This document shows positions 56,871 through 64,000 of a stretch of 64,000 bases of DNA, piece after piece; the stretch's first letter is position 1; every line of letters begins with the position of its first letter. Made by a program: the position numbers and the translations under genes. Under the pieces are notes generated by a model. It made no database searches. It was not told the origin of the DNA and worked only from the letters and a program-made list of their open reading frames with translations. Where the stretch lies: positions 74,108,609-74,172,608 of the forward strand of contig CM075853.1 of NCBI GenBank assembly GCA_037975125.1, in the 5' to 3' direction. This DNA is from Latrodectus hesperus. Its lineage: Eukaryota > Arthropoda > Arachnida > Araneae > Theridiidae.

Positions 56871-57090
56871 TGTATTCTTTTCAACTCAAGCTTTTTATTG
56901 GTTAAAAATTATATTTTAATTTGTATTTTATTTAGCAGCACTGCTATTTAAACACGTAAATTAAAATATATAAATATAAAAATATTTTACTTGTATTCTT
57001 TTCAACTCAAGCTTTTTATTGGTTAAAAATTATATTTTAACTTGTATTTTATTTACCAGCACTGCTATTTGAACACATAAATTAAAATAT
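56871..57090. repeat. Tandem duplication, about 121-bp unit, two copies
   Basis: TGTATTCTTTTCAACTCAAGC begins at 56871 and again at 56992. The copies share AGCACTGCTATTTGAACAC-like sequence and differ at only a few positions, so the duplication is fairly recent. Confidence 0.9.
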
Positions 57091-58935
57091 AAAAAATTTA
57101 CATTTTTCCACTAAGAGAAAAAAAATTTAATTTCCTGCTAAAGTCATAGAAAAGCCGTAATCTTTTAATAAAATCCAAAATATATTTTGGATATTGCATG
57201 AATTTAATACAACATCAGTTACTTTGTAAAAAATATCAAAAATATTATTTTGTACTATTAATAATTTTAATTCTTGAATAAAATAAGAAATATGGTCTCA
57301 AACTGTGTTTCAAGTGAATATACTTCATGAAGGATTAAAGATCTAGTATAATTCCAAAATGTATAAGAATAGTATAAGACTATCTTATTAAATTTATAAG
57401 AACTTATAAAATTAATCAAATCTACAGCTCATAAGACTAGACAATTGTAAATTTCTTTTCTTACAATGGTTTTTCAAATGAAATAATTTTAAATCATTAC
57501 ATCTCATCTAAAAAATTAATTACTAAACACACTAACACAATAAAAAATAAAGTTATTCATAAGCAAATTAAGTTTCCTATTTATAGAGTCGTATCTGAAA
57601 AATACACACACCACAAGGACTTAATCTGCATCATTTTTATTGCTTTGCTAAGAATTCATAAATCACGTATATCGCGATAGCGGAAGTAAGAAGTATTTGT
57701 AAAATGAAACTTTTATAACTTCCTCCAATCTTGAAATTCGGAAGCAATAAATAATTTTACGATAGTTAGTAGAAATTTAGTTATATGACTAGAAAATATT
57801 TGAGCAGTTTTCTTACCCATTAAACATTAGGAAAAGGAAATTCTTCCTGACCACTCTATTTATGATTGCGTGATTTTCCTTAAAAAGAATAGATGTTGAA
57901 TGCGTAAATTTTTCATCAATGAACATGTATATAAATGTATGCATATATTTACACTTCATATATGTGATGTGTGCATGTATGTTTTTGTAAATTAAACAAT
58001 TTTTTAATTAATATCTTCGTTTTATTAACAGCTTTGTTTTAAATTTATATAATAATTATTAATAACTATCATCAATCCTGGCTGAAAATCTGGAGGTTTA
58101 TGATCATATAATTAAGTTTTTTACTTACATTAAGTCCCTTTTCTGCCATTTATATTAAATAAATATATTGTCGTACAATTGTTAAAGGAAAAAATACATT
58201 AAATAGGTATAATTCAATAATTTCATTCTTTAATGAGAATTAGAGAATAAAAGAATTAGAGTTTCCCAAATGAATTGTTACATTATAAAGCTAATTTCCA
58301 TTAAAATGGCAATGAGAAAAACAATGAAATTCAGCAATAAAATTTAAATAACCGTAGCATGTTATATAAACGTGGCCTATCTGATTATTACTGATCATGA
58401 AATTCACCTTGATTGATTATTGGTGAAATTCCTCTTGATTTACAACAATACTATTATTCAAGAAATTCATTAAAAATGTATTGATCATAAAATCATTTTA
58501 TTAATACAGGTATATATTACTATTTAAATATATTAATAAAGATAATTTTATTATAATATAATAATAGGTTTTTTTAACAATTTTCTCATTATATACATCA
58601 AATATTTCAGCTATTAATTTTATAGTAAATTTGGATGAACTTCTTATTTAAAAATTACAACATAATTGGACTTAAATAGTTTAATTTACAAGAAAAATAT
58701 TTTTGCTTAAAGCAGTAGAAAAGGCTGTCAGAATGGAATATCTCTCATGAAACAAAAATTTTCAGGCTAACATTTTAAATATTTATTTATATAGATGAAA
58801 TTAAAATAATAGTATATTTTAACTAATTTTCACTTGTTCAATACTGATAAGTAAAAAGTAGAAATATAATAATTTTTTACATGTATAAAGAGAAACATAA
58901 GCATTTATGTATTCAAACATATACCTATATACATA
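57091..58935. other. Gene-free AT-rich region
   Basis: No supported gene or element. Confidence 0.5.
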
Positions 58936-59370
58936 CAGCGTGGTATGAAAAGCATAATAGAAAGTAAAACATTATTGTGGAACAGATAACATGCTGGAAC
59001 ATGAAATATATTTTATTAAATAAATCTATAAATGACGTTTAATGGACAAGATGTTCAAAATGTTTACCTTTCTCAAATATAGTGTCCAAAAGCCTATCCC
59101 ATATATCGCGTTATAATAAAATCTCTATCATAATACGATAGAAGAGATCAGAATCAAGTGCATCAATTTCACTTCCGATAACCAATTTCAAGTTATCAGT
59201 GAATTAGGGACATTTCTGTATAGATTCTGTTCTTAATGTAACTCCATAAGAAAATCTGCATAGTTTAAGGCCTGAAATTTTTAGGAACTAAGCTCAGTTA
59301 ATTTCTTTTCATCCAATACGACCAAATGCCCAACAAACATTTATCTAAGCCGCATAAATATGTTGCCAGT
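58936..59370 (-). pseudogene. Mariner-like transposase remnant with right terminus
   Basis: Read on the minus strand, IFLWSYIKNRIYTEMSLIH corresponds to the block after the third catalytic Asp (usually DFFLWGY-K-RVY). NLKLVIGSEIDALDSDLF, DIWDRLLDTIF and EKGKHFEHL follow, the last being the common C-terminal HFEHL ending. Upstream, a broken WAFGRIG-like segment precedes the missing Asp. The element's 3' terminus is probably CAGCGTGGTATGAAAAG at 58936, next to a TA (58934-58935); it resembles the CAGGGTGATTATAAAAAAAC end of the element at 50527. Multiple stops and frameshifts are present; the left half was not recovered. Confidence 0.65.
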
Positions 59371-60130
<760 letters not shown>

Positions 60131-60158
60131 CCGAAAGAATGTTGAGAACAAAAAGACG

Positions 60159-60480
<322 letters not shown>

Positions 60481-62174
60481 TTTAATATACATATACTCTC
60501 AATATTCAATGAATGAAGGGAATTCCCACCCATTTAAGACTAAATATGTTATGGAGCTATTTTAATAAATCATTAATGTTGTTAATGCAACCATTGTGTG
60601 GTTTAGAGTTCCATTACACATGCAAATATCGGTCTAAACATTTATCCACTTAGCACAGTGATATGAAATAACAAATCTACAAAGAAACACTTTCGAATTT
60701 AAGGATAACAATAAAAATTATAGAAAATTAGAAGGTGAACTTAATACCTAATTAATTTCCATCCATATTTATAAGGGTCTCTAAGGCAGTTTCATGAACA
60801 TTCAATTCTATTGATCAATTCAGAATTAATTGATATTGCGATGTCATTCATAAATCCCTGTTGAAGTCATTGATGAGTTTCTATGAAGGTGAAATAATAA
60901 TAGTTTATTCTCGCACAAACAAAGTAATAAGGTAAGCAAATCTAACATATTAAACTCCTAAGACTAAAGATTACTATTTGTCATTTATGATAATTTTCCT
61001 GGGGAATTAAAATTTTATATTGTATGAAAACTTTAAAATTCTTTTTCATCTTATATTTAAAAGCCAAGATATATTTCTAGTTTCAATAATTTATTAATAT
61101 TTATTAAGAAAAAATAATTCGCGTTAAAACGAAAATTTTGATAAAAGAATTCTTAGAATTCATTAATAGAGAAGTTTATTCATTTAAAATTTACACAAAA
61201 TTAAATATTTCTCTTTACAAATGTTCTGAAATCTAAAGAATGTTCCTGCTAAATCTAAAGAATGCGTACTAGAATTCCTTTTATATTTGTCAGGATTCAT
61301 TGTACACAATTTGTGAATATTTTAAATTTAAAGATCCTGGAATGTACAATAATTATCATTACGTCATAGAATTGAGTTTAATATCAGTCTTTCATATTAT
61401 TAGCCTCTAATTGTAAATTGAGAATAATATTAGGAAAAGCAGGAAAAAAATTACACTACGTTTCATAGATAAAAAGATTCAAACATGCAAGTAGTATTCC
61501 GATAAAGATACTTTATCCTATTTCCCTCTTACGCTAGAATAAGTGGTTGCAATTTCTTCTACAGTTTGTATTTAAAAATAGTTTAAAGTGTGCATTAATA
61601 AATGCAGCATCTGGTTTCCTTTACTATTTTCAAAATTAAAAATGATTTTCTGAAATTAATTTAGAATTAGCTTCAATTATTAGTTCATAAGTGGTTAGAC
61701 GATGAAATGCTTAAAATAAAATGTAATAAATAAGTGCTTCAAGTTGTTGGGGGTTTAATGAGAGAATATTTAACATTAAATCTCTTATAATTGAAGAATG
61801 TCATCGATTTTTTATAATAATTTGTTCATAGATACTACTGAATGTTTCAGGTGTAACTGTATCAAAACATTTAAAAGTTAACTGAAAATTCCCAGAAATA
61901 GAGGCTTCAAACCGATTCACAAATATTCAAGTTCAATGAAATATATTTGTTTTCCTGAGAGGATCTATGCTTCCAGTTTTTCAAGACATATTATATTTCA
62001 TTGCAATATTAGATTTTTATTTATTATGTTTCATAGTGTCAAATTATTTAAACTGTAATGCAATATTTCCTCTTATCTCATCATTTCTTAAATATCAATA
62101 CCTTAAATAAGTTATTTTTGTTAAAAACTTTAATAATACCAGGATTGTGAAAACTTTTGAGAGATTTGCAACAA
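60481..62174. other. Gene-free AT-rich region
   Basis: No supported gene or element. Confidence 0.5.
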
Positions 62175-63320
62175 GTTTTTTTTTATTTGCAATGGCAGAG
62201 CGAGTACAAGGAATAACACAAATAAAACACATAAAAAATCACAAATGGACATGAGAAGAAGACAGGACAGGTGAATACAGTACATAAACATAAACGAGAT
62301 GACCGGAGTCATTGCCCCAAAAGTGATTCAGAGCTGCAATGCAGTGGTGATTCAGAGCTGCCATGCAATGGTGTGGAAGGGTCCTATTCATGGGTTCTGT
62401 CAAGTTGCAGAGTGAACAATCGGGTGAATTTAAGATGCCAATAAGGTGCAAATGTTCAGCCAGACAGTCGTGACCCGTCAGGAGTCGAAACTGTGCCACA
62501 ACTTGACCGCGTGGACCATCAGAGAAATTTAGAAGTTCATCTTTACATCGCTAGATTTTTATTCTTTTTTTGTAGTTCGGAAGATTGAATTCATTTAAAA
62601 ACTTGTTTTTGGTGTAACTTTATAATGTGGTAGGAAATCTCTGAGTATCTTGATGAGAGAAGTCCTGCGCCCCTCTTTGCGAAGAAGTCCGCCTGCTCGT
62701 TTCCGTAGATGTCACTGCGCGCAGGTACCCAATGGAACACAACACGTTTCTTTCGTGATGTCAAAATTTCCAAGAGCTCCTGGATATGAGAATTTTACAA
62801 GATGGGGGGAGAGAATAAGCTTACGGCCTGAATTGCTGGCTGTGAATCAGGGAACTGTGCAACTCTGTCAAAAACATCAGGAAGAGATACTAGTCGTTTT
62901 AAGGCCATTCGAACTGCCTCAACCTCACTGTCAAATGCTGTTCTGTAAACACTTGCAGAAACATAGAAATTGAACAATTTTGAATGTACACCTGCACCAG
63001 CTGACAATTGGATATCAGAGTAGGAACCATCTGTAAAGACATGTAGCTACTCTGATACAGAGTACCTCAAACCAATGCTTTCCAAAGCACATTGTCTCAA
63101 GACATCTAGTGTCACTTTTGAACAGTTTGTCTTGAAGATCTAGGGTTATTTCAAAAACTGGGATATTTGGAGGGTTTACTGTATTTAATGAGTTCCTGTA
63201 CATTAACTGGGAGATTTAAAAGTTGTCTGGTCATATGAACACACTGGATAAAACCATTTTGAGTCCTTAGATTTCTGGAACTGAAACTATTAATGACCCA
63301 AGAGCTGTCACCAGTTGATT
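62175..63320 (-). pseudogene. LINE remnant: RNase H and C-terminal domain with poly(A)
   Basis: On the minus strand VFTDGSYSD (from 63040) opens the RNase H domain with its first catalytic Asp. FDSEVEAVRMAL carries the Glu, FPDSQPAIQAV the second Asp and YGNEQADFFAKRGA the last. A single in-frame TAA (62795-62797) interrupts the domain. After a frameshift the C-terminal region reads VAQFRLLTGHDCLAEHLHLI and SPDCSLCNLTEPMN, the usual Cys-containing tail domain. A 23-bp block ending GCAGCTCTGAATCAC is then tandemly duplicated (about 62320-62370). The copy ends in AATAAAAAAAAA (62175-62187), a poly(A) tail. The sequence before 63040 is a degraded linker; reverse transcriptase is missing. The wording resembles RNase H LINEs common in orb-weaver spiders (recognised from memory). 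Confidence 0.8.
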
Positions 63321-64000
63321 ATGATAGTTGATTAACTTGTTCGTTTTCTTTCTTTTCCAACATTTTTATTGTCTTCTTCTATTACTATTAATTCTAGCTT
63401 TAAGGCTTATGTGAGTTAGTCAATTAAATTAATCTTTATAATCAGACATTACAATCACTTCTACTTCACCAAATTTTTTTCCTCATTAGTTATTGACTAG
63501 TTTTAAATAGCAGAGCTGTTAAATTCAATGTCTTATTATATTTTTCAAGTAAAGCTTTATATTATATATATATGCTATTTGCAAATAAGTATGTGGTTAA
63601 TAACTCTCGTAAATTAGATACAAAGGGTTAGTGCAGATATCAGCAATTTTTAACTTTCAATATCAATATTTTCGATACAATTCTGAAGATATTCTCTGCT
63701 TGAATGAATCAAGATTACTTTTTGACCTATATGTAACCTTAAACTGATAAATCGTTTAATTGTTTAATTTCGTCTAACCATTTTCTGTGATTTAAAATTT
63801 CTAATTTTGCTGATAAGAGGTTTCCGAATCTGACTAACATCTACTTTCAAAGTAGTAGTCAAACTTTTAAATTATTGGGGTAAGACAAGAACACTTATTA
63901 TTTAGCAATCATCTTCGCTTAAAACTAATGCTAAATATAGACTACTTGCATTTAACGTGTATCTGTATAATATTCAAAAAAGTTGTATGTATGTGTTTTA
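63321..64000. other. Gene-free AT-rich end of window
   Basis: No supported gene or element. Confidence 0.5.

Noticed and set aside
62650..62973. 107-codon plus-strand frame
   Set aside because: Antisense shadow of the minus-strand LINE RNase H region.

Overview
The window is AT-rich eukaryotic DNA, almost entirely non-coding and packed with simple repeats and decayed transposable elements. It has no bacterial operons, no rRNA and no functional tRNA gene. The element mix suggests an arthropod: mariner/Tc1 DNA transposons, non-LTR retrotransposons with RNase H, a possible piggyBac remnant, tRNA-derived SINEs with AAC-rich tails, and many (TA)n and (TG)n arrays 70-180 bp long. The wording of the LINE C-termini resembles families I associate with orb-weaving spiders, so a spider is my best guess; this is inference from memory, not a search.

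One convincing host gene is visible. It lies on the minus strand (coding exon 29787-30179) and encodes a secreted 130-residue precursor. It has a signal peptide, dibasic cleavage sites, and an acidic aromatic C-terminal peptide whose family I cannot assign. A strong splice acceptor sits one base before its ATG. A second, weak exon candidate lies at 19949-20048 (minus).

Layout. 1-307: MITE-like element with 60-bp terminal inverted repeats. 575-1660: two (TA)n arrays. 2763-3317: a perfect hairpin, then a GC-richer insert. 6658-7500 and 9374-9938: two degenerate tandem arrays. 12776-14060: a LINE remnant and a complete SINE. 18878-19022: (TA)n plus a 26-bp perfect hairpin. 24938-25443: (TA)n and a second SINE that shares its 3' domain with the first. 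26775-27378: piggyBac-like remnant. 29787-30180: precursor gene. 31452-33800: a mariner split by a complete Tc1-like element. 45225-45973: 5'-truncated LINE with 13-bp target duplications. 50525-51957: 1429-bp mariner-like element with roughly 290-bp inverted repeats and a broken transposase. 52558-52898: Tc1 fragment and SINE. 58936-59370: a further mariner-like remnant. 59961-60480: a large compound microsatellite. 62175-63320: a broken LINE.

The elements do not form a working pathway. The value of the region is a layered insertion history, with several precise insertion boundaries still readable, and one uncharacterised peptide precursor. Stretches not listed as elements are AT-rich sequence in which I could find no supported gene.
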